From JABDQA01 sp963824415 (GTDB lineage Bacteria; Desulfobacterota; Desulfobulbia; Desulfobulbales; Desulfocapsaceae), in NCBI GenBank assembly GCA_963824415.1, contig CAWGPM010000015.1:1-64000 (forward strand): 64,000 nt of DNA, read 5' to 3'. The notes under the pieces are model-generated. The model searched no databases. It saw nothing but the letters and a program-made list of their open reading frames with translations, and was not told where the DNA came from. Shown one piece after another: positions 8,432-17,381 of the stretch. The first letter of the stretch is position 1; each line of letters starts with the position of its first letter. A program made the translations under genes and the position numbers.

Positions 8432-9727
8432 ATGAGACATCTAACTGCTATTTTTGTTTCCGTCCTGCTGCTCAGTTTTTGTGGCACAAATCAGGTTTTT
8501 GCCAAAAAAGTCTACCTCGACATCACCTCTGCCGAGGCCAGAAAGATTCTTTTTGCCATACCGCGCTTTGAAGACTCAGGGGTTGCCAAAGGCTCGCCGC
8601 AACTGGGTGCAGACCTTGCCGAAGTTCTCGCCGAAGCCCTTGTGTTTCACGGTATTATCGATGTGGTCGCCAGCGGTAACATCAACGGCGCTGCCACGGT
8701 TGACTGGAGCGGCATGGGCGCTGATTACGGAATTATCGGCCGCTACTCGACAGACGGAGACCAGATCACCATGGAGATCCGACTGTTCGAGGCTTCCACC
8801 AACGATATGTTGATGGGTAAATCATACAAAGGGCCGGCGGATGAAACCGATAAGATGATCTTCAAATTCACCGATGCGGTAATCAACGAGTTGACCGGCA
8901 AACCCGGTCTGGCCTCCACCCAGATCGCCTTTGTCGCCCAGGCCTCAACGAAACCAGAACGGGAAGTATTTATCACCGACATCTTAGGCAGAAAAAAGCG
9001 TCAGGTAACCAGGCACCGCAACCTGATCGTCTCGCCGCGTTTTTCAGCTGACACCTTTCAACTTGCCTATACCTCCTATCACAGCGGCAACCAGAATCTG
9101 TATGTGACCGATCTGAGGCAGGATAAGACAACCCGGGTCATTTCCCGCAGAAAAGGCATGAATCTGGCCCCGGCCTGGTCGCCCGACGGCAATTCGATGG
9201 TTGTGACCCTGTCGCATAAAGGCAACCCGGATCTCTATATGATTAACAGCCGCGGGGAAATCATCAAACAACTTACCAGCCGGGCGGGCATCAATGTCTC
9301 GCCAACCTACTCACCCGACGGCAGACATATCGTCTTCGTATCGGATCGCAGCGGCAAACCGCAGCTCTATCTGATGGAGCTGAGTTCCGGCAATACCCAG
9401 CGCCTGACCTTTGAAGGGGTTGAAAACGCAGAACCGGACTGGTCGCCGACTGAAAATCTGGTGGTCTACTCGAGCCTCAGAGGCGGAATTTATCAGATCT
9501 GCAGCATAGATCCATTCAATATTGGCTCTTCTGCTCAGATAACTAAAGATCAGGCAAATCACGAATCACCTTCCTGGTCTCCCGACGGAAATCAGATAAT
9601 CTTTGCAAAAAGAGATGGCGCAGGTCATAAGATATATGGAATAATGAAAAACGGCATGTATCAGCGTATGCTGTTTTCCATGCCCGGCAGTCAGACCTAC
9701 CCGCGCTGGGCTAACAAGAACTACTGA
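8432..9727 (+). CDS. tolB: TolB, periplasmic beta-propeller protein
   Basis: TolB is a periplasmic component of the Tol-Pal system that binds Pal and TolA. An N-terminal signal peptide ends near CGTNQVFA. An amino-terminal alpha/beta domain comes next, then WD-like TolB propeller repeats of the form SPDGxxIvFxSdR, for example around APAWSPDG, PTYSPDGRHI and PSWSPDG. The ATG at 8432 is preferred; an in-frame TTG nine bases upstream is possible. It follows tolA by 28 bases. Confidence 0.92.
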   Translation: MRHLTAIFVSVLLLSFCGTNQVFAKKVYLDITSAEARKILFAIPRFEDSGVAKGSPQLGADLAEVLAEALVFHGIIDVVASGNINGAATVDWSGMGADYGIIGRYSTDGDQITMEIRLFEASTNDMLMGKSYKGPADETDKMIFKFTDAVINELTGKPGLASTQIAFVAQASTKPEREVFITDILGRKKRQVTRHRNLIVSPRFSADTFQLAYTSYHSGNQNLYVTDLRQDKTTRVISRRKGMNLAPAWSPDGNSMVVTLSHKGNPDLYMINSRGEIIKQLTSRAGINVSPTYSPDGRHIVFVSDRSGKPQLYLMELSSGNTQRLTFEGVENAEPDWSPTENLVVYSSLRGGIYQICSIDPFNIGSSAQITKDQANHESPSWSPDGNQIIFAKRDGAGHKIYGIMKNGMYQRMLFSMPGSQTYPRWANKNY

Positions 9728-9799
9728 GTTTTCTCAAGCGCAAATCATCCGATATATCCAGTTAAGACTATTTACGAGAACTTCATCTGATAAACTGAT

Positions 9800-10867
9800 A
9801 TGAAAAAACGATCGCTTACCCTTTTCTTGATGCTGGCCACAGCCCCTTTGATGATGCAGTGCGCCTCCCAGGACGACCTGACCCTTATTCATGCACAATT
9901 GCGTAACCTCGACAAGAAAATCAATGATCTTGAAGTTACCACAATTGAGGAAATGCGTAAGCGCCAAGCCTCCAACTCCTCTCAGATTGACCGGCTGAAT
10001 CAGGATTTTATGGCGCTTCAGGGCAGTCTGGAAGAAACCGGCCATCTTAACCGAACGCTTAAGGAACAGAGCAAGGAACTGGAAAACGCGTTCAAATCGT
10101 ATGCTCAACAGGAAGAGGAAAAGCGTGCGATAGAGCTGAAGCGGCTCGAACAGGAAATCGCCGAGAAGGATCGACAGCTTGAACAGTTTTCCAGCCAGCT
10201 CCAGACCCAGCAGGAGAACCTGCAGGCCATCCAGCAGGCCCGGGTTGAAGAAGCTCAGCGTAAAGCCGCCGCAGCCGCGCGGGCTGCCGAACAGGCTCGC
10301 ATGAAGGCGGATGCGGTCAATAGTTCGCCCAGCGGGTCTTCGGTTACCAGAGTGCGGGCAGATAAGAGGAAAAAACTGATAAGTGGCGGTGCCGCTCCCG
10401 CTTCTGCGACACCAAGCGCCACCCCGACCACTGCTTCGGCCTCGGCCCCAGCAGCAACGGTTACAGCCGCTGCCACCGCAGCGGCACCGGCCGCAGCAAC
10501 TGGCGGCAGCGGACTTGCACAGGCTAACAGCCTCTTTCAGCAGGGGAAATTCCGAGAGGCCTACCAGCAGTTCGAAAAAATCTCCAGTTCCGGTGCAGCC
10601 AATGCAGATATGGTCGAGGCTCGCTATATGATGGGTGAATGTCTGTTTGAGATGAAAGAATACGACCAGGCCATTCTCGACTACCAGAATATCATTACCA
10701 ACCACCCGTCCACCGCCAAGGCTCCTAAGGCTATGTTGCGCCAGGCGATGGCATTTGAGAATCTCAACGATAAAGATACCGCCAAGATTCTCTACAAAAA
10801 ACTGATCGCCACCTACAAGGATGCCCCGGAGGCCCAGCAGGCGCAGCAGAAGATCGACTCAATGTAG
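9800..10867 (+). CDS. cpoB: CpoB/YbgF-like lipoprotein with TPR domain
   Basis: CpoB coordinates the Tol system with peptidoglycan synthesis at division. This 355-residue protein has an N-terminal lipobox (LMMQC, Cys21) rather than the cleaved signal usual in E. coli. A long coiled coil (about 25-165) and an Ala/Thr/Pro-rich linker follow. The C-terminal tetratricopeptide domain (ANSLFQQGKFREAYQQF onward) is characteristic of YbgF. It lies 72 bases after tolB, exactly where pal would normally be found in between; pal is absent here. Confidence 0.85.
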   Translation: MKKRSLTLFLMLATAPLMMQCASQDDLTLIHAQLRNLDKKINDLEVTTIEEMRKRQASNSSQIDRLNQDFMALQGSLEETGHLNRTLKEQSKELENAFKSYAQQEEEKRAIELKRLEQEIAEKDRQLEQFSSQLQTQQENLQAIQQARVEEAQRKAAAAARAAEQARMKADAVNSSPSGSSVTRVRADKRKKLISGGAAPASATPSATPTTASASAPAATVTAAATAAAPAAATGGSGLAQANSLFQQGKFREAYQQFEKISSSGAANADMVEARYMMGECLFEMKEYDQAILDYQNIITNHPSTAKAPKAMLRQAMAFENLNDKDTAKILYKKLIATYKDAPEAQQAQQKIDSM

Positions 10868-10893
10868 CTGAACGCTCACTCCGGATCACGATC

Positions 10894-11637
10894 GTGTCAC
10901 CGGATAAGAACAAGAAAATCAGACTTGACCAGCTCCTGGTCGACAAAGCCCTGGCCGTTGACATCAAAACGGCCGGGGCTTTTATTTTGGCCGGTCGGGT
11001 GTTGATCGGAGAAACGGTGGCAGATAAACCGGGCACCCTGGTTGCCCCTGACGCCTGCATACGGATCAAAACCTCGCTTCCGTATGTGTCTCGAGGCGGT
11101 TTGAAACTGGCCGGTGCACTGAACTATTTCAAGATCGATCCAGGCGGCTGGACCTGCTGCGATATCGGCGCCTCCACCGGCGGATTCACCGACTGTCTGC
11201 TGCAGCAAGGAGCGGCACGGGTCTATGCAGTCGATGTGGCCTATGGTCAACTAGACTGGAAGCTGCGCTCCGATCCGCGGGTGGTGGTGCTGGAACGGTT
11301 CAACGTGCGGACCATCAGCAGTAAAGACGTTCCCGAGCCGATAGATTTGAGTGTGTTCGATACCTCTTTTATCTCACTCACCAAGGTCATTGCTCCGGTA
11401 TTGCCGCTTTTTCGCGGGCAGATCCGAATTCTGGCTCTGGTAAAACCCCAGTTCGAACTGCCCAGACAGAAAATATCCCCGGGAGGGCTGGTGGAAGATG
11501 AAACAGACCGGCTTGAAGCGGTCCAGAAAATCATTGATTTCGGGGCCGAGCATGGGCTCGAAAACCGGGGGCATTTCGCCTCGACCATCAAGGGTGCCAA
11601 GGGCAATCAGGAATATCTGGTTTATCTGAGAGGCTAA
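10894..11637 (+). CDS. tlyA: TlyA family rRNA 2'-O-methyltransferase
   Basis: This 247-residue protein has an N-terminal S4 RNA-binding domain (IRLDQLLVDKALAVD...SRGGLKLAGAL) and an FtsJ-type methyltransferase domain. The S-adenosylmethionine motif is DIGASTGGFTD. Members methylate ribosomal RNA ribose; the old name 'hemolysin A' is misleading. The start is GTG, 26 bases after cpoB, so it may ride on the tol transcript. Length and domain order are normal for the family. Confidence 0.88.
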   Translation: MSPDKNKKIRLDQLLVDKALAVDIKTAGAFILAGRVLIGETVADKPGTLVAPDACIRIKTSLPYVSRGGLKLAGALNYFKIDPGGWTCCDIGASTGGFTDCLLQQGAARVYAVDVAYGQLDWKLRSDPRVVVLERFNVRTISSKDVPEPIDLSVFDTSFISLTKVIAPVLPLFRGQIRILALVKPQFELPRQKISPGGLVEDETDRLEAVQKIIDFGAEHGLENRGHFASTIKGAKGNQEYLVYLRG

Positions 11638-11695
11638 CGAGGAAGCAGGAATACCCGATACTGCTGTTGAACGAAGAACTCCGCCTAAAAGCCTT

Positions 11696-13120
11696 CTATT
11701 TCTCCAGCCGTGAGATCAACTCCAGAGATTCTTCACTGCGCGCTTTCAAATCGGCATCGGCATCGGCTGATGCGGCAACCTGGCTGAAATTTGCTTTGGC
11801 CAGCTTGAGTTTTCCTTCGTAGAGATTGAATTTTCCCAGATAATAGCGTGACGGAATCGATTCTCCCTGTCCCGCAAGTATTCTGCCGAGTTCAAAGTAG
11901 GCTTCGGAAAATTCAGGCATACGCATCGAAACCTCCTGCAGCAGTTCGATAGCACGACCCTTTTCACCGATTTTATCAAGCACCCTGGCCAGGTGATATT
12001 TCGCGTAGAGGTTATACGGCTCAACCTTCAACACCGCTTCGAAAATCTCGCGGGCCTGATTATAGCTGCCCATCTCACCGAGGATGATACCCTTGTCGAC
12101 CTGCAAGATATTCTTATCAGGAAAATAGGCAATAACTTCTTCAAGCTGCTTAAGGCTCTGTTCAAAATTGTTCTGCTGCCGGTCGATCTGGGAAAGACCA
12201 TAGCGAGACATCGCCACCTCAAAATCAGAGGCTCGGGAATCGCTGAACTTGCCGGCTAAATACGCACGGGTGGTTGAACCTTTGTCGGTCAGAGACATGA
12301 TACGATATTTAAACCGAAGAAATTCGAAATTGACCGCTTCATCGACCTGTTCGTGTTTGTGCGCGTCTGCGGAAATCAATGCTTCCACATAGTCGAGCCG
12401 GGCTTCGGGATCCGGGTGGGTGAGCAGATATTGGGGTACCTGGCCTGAGCGATAGCGGGTAATACGCCGCATGGTCTGCAGCATGCGCTTCTGGCCCTGA
12501 GTATCACGATGCAGGTCAACCATCCATTGATACGCCAGTTGATCCGCTTCTGCTTCGTCCTGTCTGCTGAAGTAAAGCTGCGCACTTTGGCCGGCGGCCA
12601 TGGAGCCGGCAAACAAGCCTGAACCGACAGCGCCGCCGCCAAGCGCTATGGCTGCCAGCGCCGCCCCCATGGAGGCGATATTAATGATCGCCCCCTTTTT
12701 GGCCCGGGAGGCCAGGTGGCGTTTGACGATATGACCGATCTCATGTGCAAGTACCGAGACCAGTTCGTCCTCGGAGTTCATCGATTCGATCAGTTTGGTG
12801 TAGAAAAAGATCAACCCGGAAGGAGCAGCAAAGGCATTGAACTGATTGCTTTCGACGATATAGAAGTGGTAGTCGAAGAACTGGATACCAGCTACTTCGA
12901 GCACTTCCTGGCCGATATTGTTGATGTAGAGATGCAGATCCGGATCATCGAGGATTGGAAACGATGCCCGGACCGTATAGAGCAGCTTTTCACCGATTTC
13001 TTTTTCCTCGGTCACACTCAGGCTGTAACCATTGGACACCGAGCCCGAAACGATCATCCCGGTGGACAGTATGATGACCAGTACTTTGCGCAGCAATATG
13101 GGGATTCGCTTCAGCTTCAT
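11696..13120 (-). CDS. M48 family metallopeptidase with TPR domain (BepA-like)
   Basis: This 474-residue exported zinc peptidase has an N-terminal signal sequence, the HEIGHIVKRH zinc motif, a following hydrophobic glycine-rich segment, and C-terminal TPR repeats from about residue 310. This is the layout of BepA/YfgC, a periplasmic chaperone-protease for outer-membrane proteins. Its ATG overlaps the oleD stop codon as ATGA, so it is the last gene of the ole operon. That is an unexpected partner: it may be simply co-expressed or may serve envelope quality control when hydrocarbons alter the membrane. The protease family is firm; the link to ole is inference. Confidence 0.88.
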   Translation of the reverse strand: MKLKRIPILLRKVLVIILSTGMIVSGSVSNGYSLSVTEEKEIGEKLLYTVRASFPILDDPDLHLYINNIGQEVLEVAGIQFFDYHFYIVESNQFNAFAAPSGLIFFYTKLIESMNSEDELVSVLAHEIGHIVKRHLASRAKKGAIINIASMGAALAAIALGGGAVGSGLFAGSMAAGQSAQLYFSRQDEAEADQLAYQWMVDLHRDTQGQKRMLQTMRRITRYRSGQVPQYLLTHPDPEARLDYVEALISADAHKHEQVDEAVNFEFLRFKYRIMSLTDKGSTTRAYLAGKFSDSRASDFEVAMSRYGLSQIDRQQNNFEQSLKQLEEVIAYFPDKNILQVDKGIILGEMGSYNQAREIFEAVLKVEPYNLYAKYHLARVLDKIGEKGRAIELLQEVSMRMPEFSEAYFELGRILAGQGESIPSRYYLGKFNLYEGKLKLAKANFSQVAASADADADLKARSEESLELISRLEK

Positions 13121-14109
13121 CTGTTCAACCAGGCCAGCAGTCGCTTTTTCCCTTCGTCAAGACTGACGATTGGCCGATAGCCGAGTTCTCGGGTTGCCTT
13201 TTGCTGGGAGAAGTAGTGTGATCGGGCAAGCTGCAGCGCGAGAAATCGAGTCATCTTTGGTTCGTGGTCATTGCCAGTTAGTTTATGAAAAAGCTCCAGC
13301 ACAGCCCCGGCCCAGAATGCGACCGGAAAACAGATTTTTCTTCTCACCGGGGCGATATTCATGTCCTGGAACAATTCATTGATCCAGTCCCACAGTCGGA
13401 CTGGACGCTCCTGTCCAATAAAGTAAGCCTGACCGGCAGAAATACTACTACTAATCAAACTTTTCGCTGCCAGCACATGGGCGTGCGCCACATTATCCAC
13501 ATAGGTGATATCGACCAGATTCGCTCCTGAGCCAACGATTTTCAAGGCTTTCGCCCTGCCCCGTTCGAGCAGCCGGGGAATCAGATGCGGGTCATTGGGT
13601 CCCCAGATCAGATGCGGTCTTATTGCGCAGGTGGCCAGCGTTTGGTCGCTGCTGCTGAGGACCTCTCGCTCGGCAATGGTCTTGCTTCTGGCATAGTGGC
13701 ATAGATGATTGCGACCATAAGGCAATGTTTCATCCGCTCCTTCGATATCGTGGCGCTCGAAAACCACCGATGGCGTCGAGGTATAGATCAGCCGCTCTAC
13801 CCCGTTTTTTCTACAACCGTTGAGTATATTAAGCGTACCGTCAATATTGGTCCGTTTATAGCTCTTCCAGTCGCCCCATATGCCCGCTTTGGCTGCGGTA
13901 TGAAAGACGGTGTCAACCCCCTGGCAGATACCTTCACCAAAATCGCGCTCCGCGATATCACCAACCAGACAACAAACCTCGAGCTGCTCCAGGTGCGGGT
14001 AGCGATTCCTGCCGGCCACGCTGACTTTGCAGCCGCAGTCGAGAAGCTGCCTGACCAGCGCCGTACCGACAAATCCCCCTCCTCCGGTAACCAGCACCCG
14101 TTTCATCAT
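13117..14109 (-). CDS. oleD: OleD, 2-alkyl-3-ketoalkanoic acid reductase
   Basis: OleD reduces the beta-keto acid made by OleA to the beta-hydroxy acid during long-chain olefin synthesis. The 330-residue protein is an extended short-chain dehydrogenase/NAD-epimerase: TGGGGFVG at the N terminus for NADPH, catalytic Tyr139 and Lys143 in YARSK, and the OleD-typical AGIWGDWKSYKRTNIDGT. Both ends overlap neighbours by four bases (oleC upstream, the M48 gene downstream). A 3-beta-hydroxysteroid dehydrogenase-like role would be the alternative, but the flanking oleB and oleC decide the call. Confidence 0.87.
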   Translation of the reverse strand: MMKRVLVTGGGGFVGTALVRQLLDCGCKVSVAGRNRYPHLEQLEVCCLVGDIAERDFGEGICQGVDTVFHTAAKAGIWGDWKSYKRTNIDGTLNILNGCRKNGVERLIYTSTPSVVFERHDIEGADETLPYGRNHLCHYARSKTIAEREVLSSSDQTLATCAIRPHLIWGPNDPHLIPRLLERGRAKALKIVGSGANLVDITYVDNVAHAHVLAAKSLISSSISAGQAYFIGQERPVRLWDWINELFQDMNIAPVRRKICFPVAFWAGAVLELFHKLTGNDHEPKMTRFLALQLARSHYFSQQKATRELGYRPIVSLDEGKKRLLAWLNR

Positions 14110-15752
14110 TTCTGTCCGAGCTCCTGGCTTGCCCAGGTTGCCAATTTTTCCCTGAATATCTTGGCATTATGGCGTATGTCCACCGGAAATGACGGATGAA
14201 TCAAAAAATATCTGATAGTTCTTGTTAAGTGATGGGCCGCAGCACGCTCGCGGAACTCTGCCAGCAGGGCCGCCTTGTCGCGCTCGGCTCGACCGACGGA
14301 GCCAGGTTTTAGTTCAGCCACGATGACCGGCTCCTGATAACCTTTGCCCTCGTCGATGCCCACCAGGGCTGAGCGCAACACATCCGGATGGTTGTTGAAA
14401 ATCGCCTCACAGCAGATAGTGTACATGATAGAGCCTCTGGCAAAAACCCGGTGCGCTTTGCGGCCGCAGAACCACAGCCTGTCCTGTTCATCGAAATATC
14501 CGACATCTCCAAGGCGGTGAAAAAACGTATCTTGCGCTGGAATTTTGGCGATCAGGTTTTCAGATTCGTTATTTTCATAAGCACGGCTAACAACTGTACC
14601 TGACACGATAATTTCACCGATCTCCCCGCAGTCACATTCCCTGCAATCGGAAATCGAAGCGATGGGTCCAGCGACGGCTTCGATCACCTTGACGGCAATA
14701 CCAGGCAGTGGCCGACCGACACAGGTGCCTTTTCCTTCTTTGGTTTTCTGCCAGGTCTCCGAGACTACTTCCCTGCCCTCAATGGAAACAATCGGCAGAC
14801 TCTCGGTGGCGCCATACGGGGTGTAAATCTGTGCATCCGGTGCCATCAAGCGATAGACGTTTCTAATCAGGACACCGCTTACCGGAGCACCCGCCATCAG
14901 CACTTTTTTAAGCGTCGGACAGGTTATGGAGTGCTTGCGGCAATAGGCACTGACCACCTGCCAGATGGCCGGCGAGCCAAATGAGTAGGTTACCCGGTAC
15001 TGTTTTATCGAGTTGATAAACAACTCAGGATCAACCTGGGCAGGCCGGGTTGGATCCATGTCCGGGATTACCGCGCATGCACCAATTGCGGTGGAAAAAA
15101 GCGCAAAAAGTGCAAAGCCGGGCTGATCAACATCGTCTGCGTCAATCTCATAATACGATTTGATCAGCTCCAGCTGGGCGGCAAATATATTATGCTCGAA
15201 GCGGACGCCTTTGGGCGGACCAGTCGAGCCGGTGGTGAAAATAATCGCTGCCAGCGCGTTCTGATCCGGTTGGAAGGTCTTGACGGCAGACCGATCCACC
15301 TCGCGCTGTTTAGCGATATCGGGCCCGCCAATGCCATACTCCGAGCCGCAACTGAACCTCTTTTTCACCCCTTTGAAGGTCGCACGAAAAAATCTGCTGA
15401 GCCACACCACCTGCGGAACACCGATCAGATAATCTGGTTTCACATTTTCAATACAGCGCAGCAGATTTTTATACCCCATGCCCGGATCTATCAGAATCAC
15501 CGGCGCTCCGATTTTAAAAAGCGCGAAGGTGAGCGCGATAAAATCAATTGACGGCCGCACCATAAGAATGACGCGTTCGCCTTCCCTGATACCTCCTGTT
15601 CCGGCCCCTTTAAGATACGCCGCATAGCGCTGGGCGTACAACTCAAGCTCTGCAAAAGTGCAGCTCTTGCCACTGCGTGCTTCAATAAGCGCCGTTCTGG
15701 CTCCATGCTGCGCCGCGGTCCGGCTTAAGGTTTCGGCAATATTGACGGTCAT
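14106..15752 (-). CDS. oleC: OleC, beta-lactone synthetase (AMP-binding family)
   Basis: OleC uses ATP to turn the 2-alkyl-3-hydroxy acid into a beta-lactone. The 548-residue ANL-superfamily enzyme shows the phosphate loop IIFTTGSTGPPKGV, the adenine motif YTPYGATES and the hinge region RLGDVGYFDEQDRLWFCGRK. The segment VILIDPGMGYKNLL is typical of OleC rather than of general acyl-CoA ligases. It sits between oleB and oleD with ATGA overlaps on both sides. Confidence 0.88.
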   Translation of the reverse strand: MTVNIAETLSRTAAQHGARTALIEARSGKSCTFAELELYAQRYAAYLKGAGTGGIREGERVILMVRPSIDFIALTFALFKIGAPVILIDPGMGYKNLLRCIENVKPDYLIGVPQVVWLSRFFRATFKGVKKRFSCGSEYGIGGPDIAKQREVDRSAVKTFQPDQNALAAIIFTTGSTGPPKGVRFEHNIFAAQLELIKSYYEIDADDVDQPGFALFALFSTAIGACAVIPDMDPTRPAQVDPELFINSIKQYRVTYSFGSPAIWQVVSAYCRKHSITCPTLKKVLMAGAPVSGVLIRNVYRLMAPDAQIYTPYGATESLPIVSIEGREVVSETWQKTKEGKGTCVGRPLPGIAVKVIEAVAGPIASISDCRECDCGEIGEIIVSGTVVSRAYENNESENLIAKIPAQDTFFHRLGDVGYFDEQDRLWFCGRKAHRVFARGSIMYTICCEAIFNNHPDVLRSALVGIDEGKGYQEPVIVAELKPGSVGRAERDKAALLAEFRERAAAHHLTRTIRYFLIHPSFPVDIRHNAKIFREKLATWASQELGQK

Positions 15753-16645
15753 GTCTTGGTTAACTCAGCCTTGCGGGGCTCAGACGATGAAGCGCCCCTT
15801 AGAAATGCTTCGATAAGCATTTCCGCCTCTTCTTGCATATCTTCGAGCACGTAATGTCCGCCATTTTTAAGATAATGAAAAATCGCATCGGGAAAACGCT
15901 GCTGCCACTGGCGGTAAAAATAGTCGTCAAAACAGAAATCCCTGCCGCCCCAGATAACCATCAATGGTTTTTCTTCTTCTTTAAGCACCAGGAGGTAATT
16001 CTCGATAGCAACGAGATCCTGGTACGAGCGATGCTGCGGTGAAAGCGGAATATCCAGCACAAATTCATGCACGGCGACCCGGTTGTTCCAATTGTCGTAG
16101 GGCAGCAGATAAGCCTGCCTGACCTTGGGATCAAGTCTTTTTTTCACGGCCATGAAGGTGGCCGGCCAGGCAAATCCATTTAAGCCTCTAACCAGGATTT
16201 TACCCAGCACAGGCCAGCGGCAGAGCCGGATACGCAGGGGAATCCTTTGTGAGCGAAACGCTGCGGTATTGAGCACAACAAGTCGATTGATTTCAATATC
16301 GGAGCTGGCGGCCATTCCGATACCGATCGGTCCACCCCAGTCATGCACCACCAGTGAAGTCTGTTTAACACCGAGATGGCTCAGCAAGGAAGTAAGGTTG
16401 GCGATATGGTTTTTCAGGGTGTAGTCATAGTCCTGCGGTTTGTCGGATAAACCACAGCCCAGGTGGTCGACAGCAATTACCCGAAAATAAGGTGCCAGTC
16501 GCCGGATCAGGCTGCGATAGTAATAGGACCAGGTCGGGTTCCCGTGCACCAGAACCACGACCGGCCCCTCACCTTCATCGAGATAATGCAGCCGGCCGTG
16601 GGAGAGTTCCAGATAATGGGCGGTGAAAGGATAATTAAAAATCAA
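15749..16645 (-). CDS. oleB: OleB, beta-lactone decarboxylase (alpha/beta hydrolase)
   Basis: OleB removes CO2 from the beta-lactone to give the cis-olefin, the last step of the Ole pathway. The 298-residue alpha/beta hydrolase resembles haloalkane dehalogenases: HGNPTWSYYYR for the oxyanion region, nucleophile Asp102 in VVHDWGGP, and a C-terminal catalytic His in NGGHYVLED. It is the first gene of the minus-strand oleB-oleC-oleD-M48 operon and overlaps oleC by four bases. No oleA (thiolase-like first enzyme) lies beside it or elsewhere in the window. Confidence 0.87.
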   Translation of the reverse strand: MIFNYPFTAHYLELSHGRLHYLDEGEGPVVVLVHGNPTWSYYYRSLIRRLAPYFRVIAVDHLGCGLSDKPQDYDYTLKNHIANLTSLLSHLGVKQTSLVVHDWGGPIGIGMAASSDIEINRLVVLNTAAFRSQRIPLRIRLCRWPVLGKILVRGLNGFAWPATFMAVKKRLDPKVRQAYLLPYDNWNNRVAVHEFVLDIPLSPQHRSYQDLVAIENYLLVLKEEEKPLMVIWGGRDFCFDDYFYRQWQQRFPDAIFHYLKNGGHYVLEDMQEEAEMLIEAFLRGASSSEPRKAELTKT

Positions 16646-16992
16646 TGGAATCAGTGGTTACCGGTTAGAATACATAGGTTTGAAGTCTGACCGAGCCTAA
16701 ATCGAAGCAACACGATAATCAAGTAATATTTCCAGATCTTACCTGTAAGCTGAAGCGCCACATCAAAGAAAACCAACCTGACCAAATAAAATGATTGCCT
16801 TAACATCATTGATATGCTATTTCGATCGGTGTTGTTGCTGGGTGGAATAATCAATGAATCTCGTTAGATGAATGATAATTGTTCTCATATTTACGAGATT
16901 ATCCAGCGGCACCGAAAGAGATAGTCGCGTTGTCGATCGGCGGTGATCGCAAAGCACTGTTACCGAAGTTGAAACACAAAAGGAGTCTGAGC
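16646..16992. other. non-coding region between ole operon and cold-shock gene
   Basis: This 347-base divergent intergenic region must hold the promoters of the ole operon and of the cold-shock gene. It is AT-rich, and the part nearest the csp gene probably forms a long 5' leader, as is usual for cold-shock mRNAs. I see no strong -35/-10 pair and no gene. Confidence 0.5.
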
Positions 16993-17193
16993 ATGGCGGA
17001 AGGTACGGTAAAATGGTTCAATGATGCAAAGGGTTTCGGATTTATTCAGCGTGAAGGGGAATCCGACGTTTTTGTTCACTATTCTGCAATCCAGGGCGAC
17101 GGTTTCAAATCGCTCGACGAGGGCGCCCGGGTAAAATTCGAAATCGTGGAAGGACCCAAGGGACCTGCCGCCGATAAAGTCGAAAGACTATAG
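16993..17193 (+). CDS. cold-shock domain protein (CspA family)
   Basis: This is a 66-residue single-stranded nucleic-acid-binding protein that acts as an RNA chaperone. The RNP1 motif KGFGFIQ and RNP2-like DVFVHYSAI are intact. The reading frame stays open upstream, but a strong AGGAG at 16980-16984 places the start at the ATG of MAEGTVKWF, the standard N terminus of the family. A clear terminator follows at 17231-17269. Confidence 0.93.
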   Translation: MAEGTVKWFNDAKGFGFIQREGESDVFVHYSAIQGDGFKSLDEGARVKFEIVEGPKGPAADKVERL

Positions 17194-17230
17194 TCAGGAC
17201 AGTTTTAACGCAACAAGCAATCAGAACAGA

Positions 17231-17269
17231 AAGGGGTTTTCAGACTATGAAGACCCCTTCCTGTTTTTA
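17231..17269 (+). terminator. rho-independent terminator after the cold-shock gene
   Basis: An 11-bp stem (AAGGGGTTTTC paired with GAAGACCCCTT, one G-U pair) with a 7-base loop is followed by CCTGTTTTTA, 38 bases after the cold-shock stop codon. Confidence 0.8.
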
Positions 17270-17381
17270 TCGTTCAAATATCGCGGGCCCATTCAGGTCC
17301 CGTTCTGCCCTGCTGCCCTGCTGCGCTTGTGGATCATCAGCGCGCGCCGGTGCGGATTGCTGGTATCATCGTTTTGTCAAA

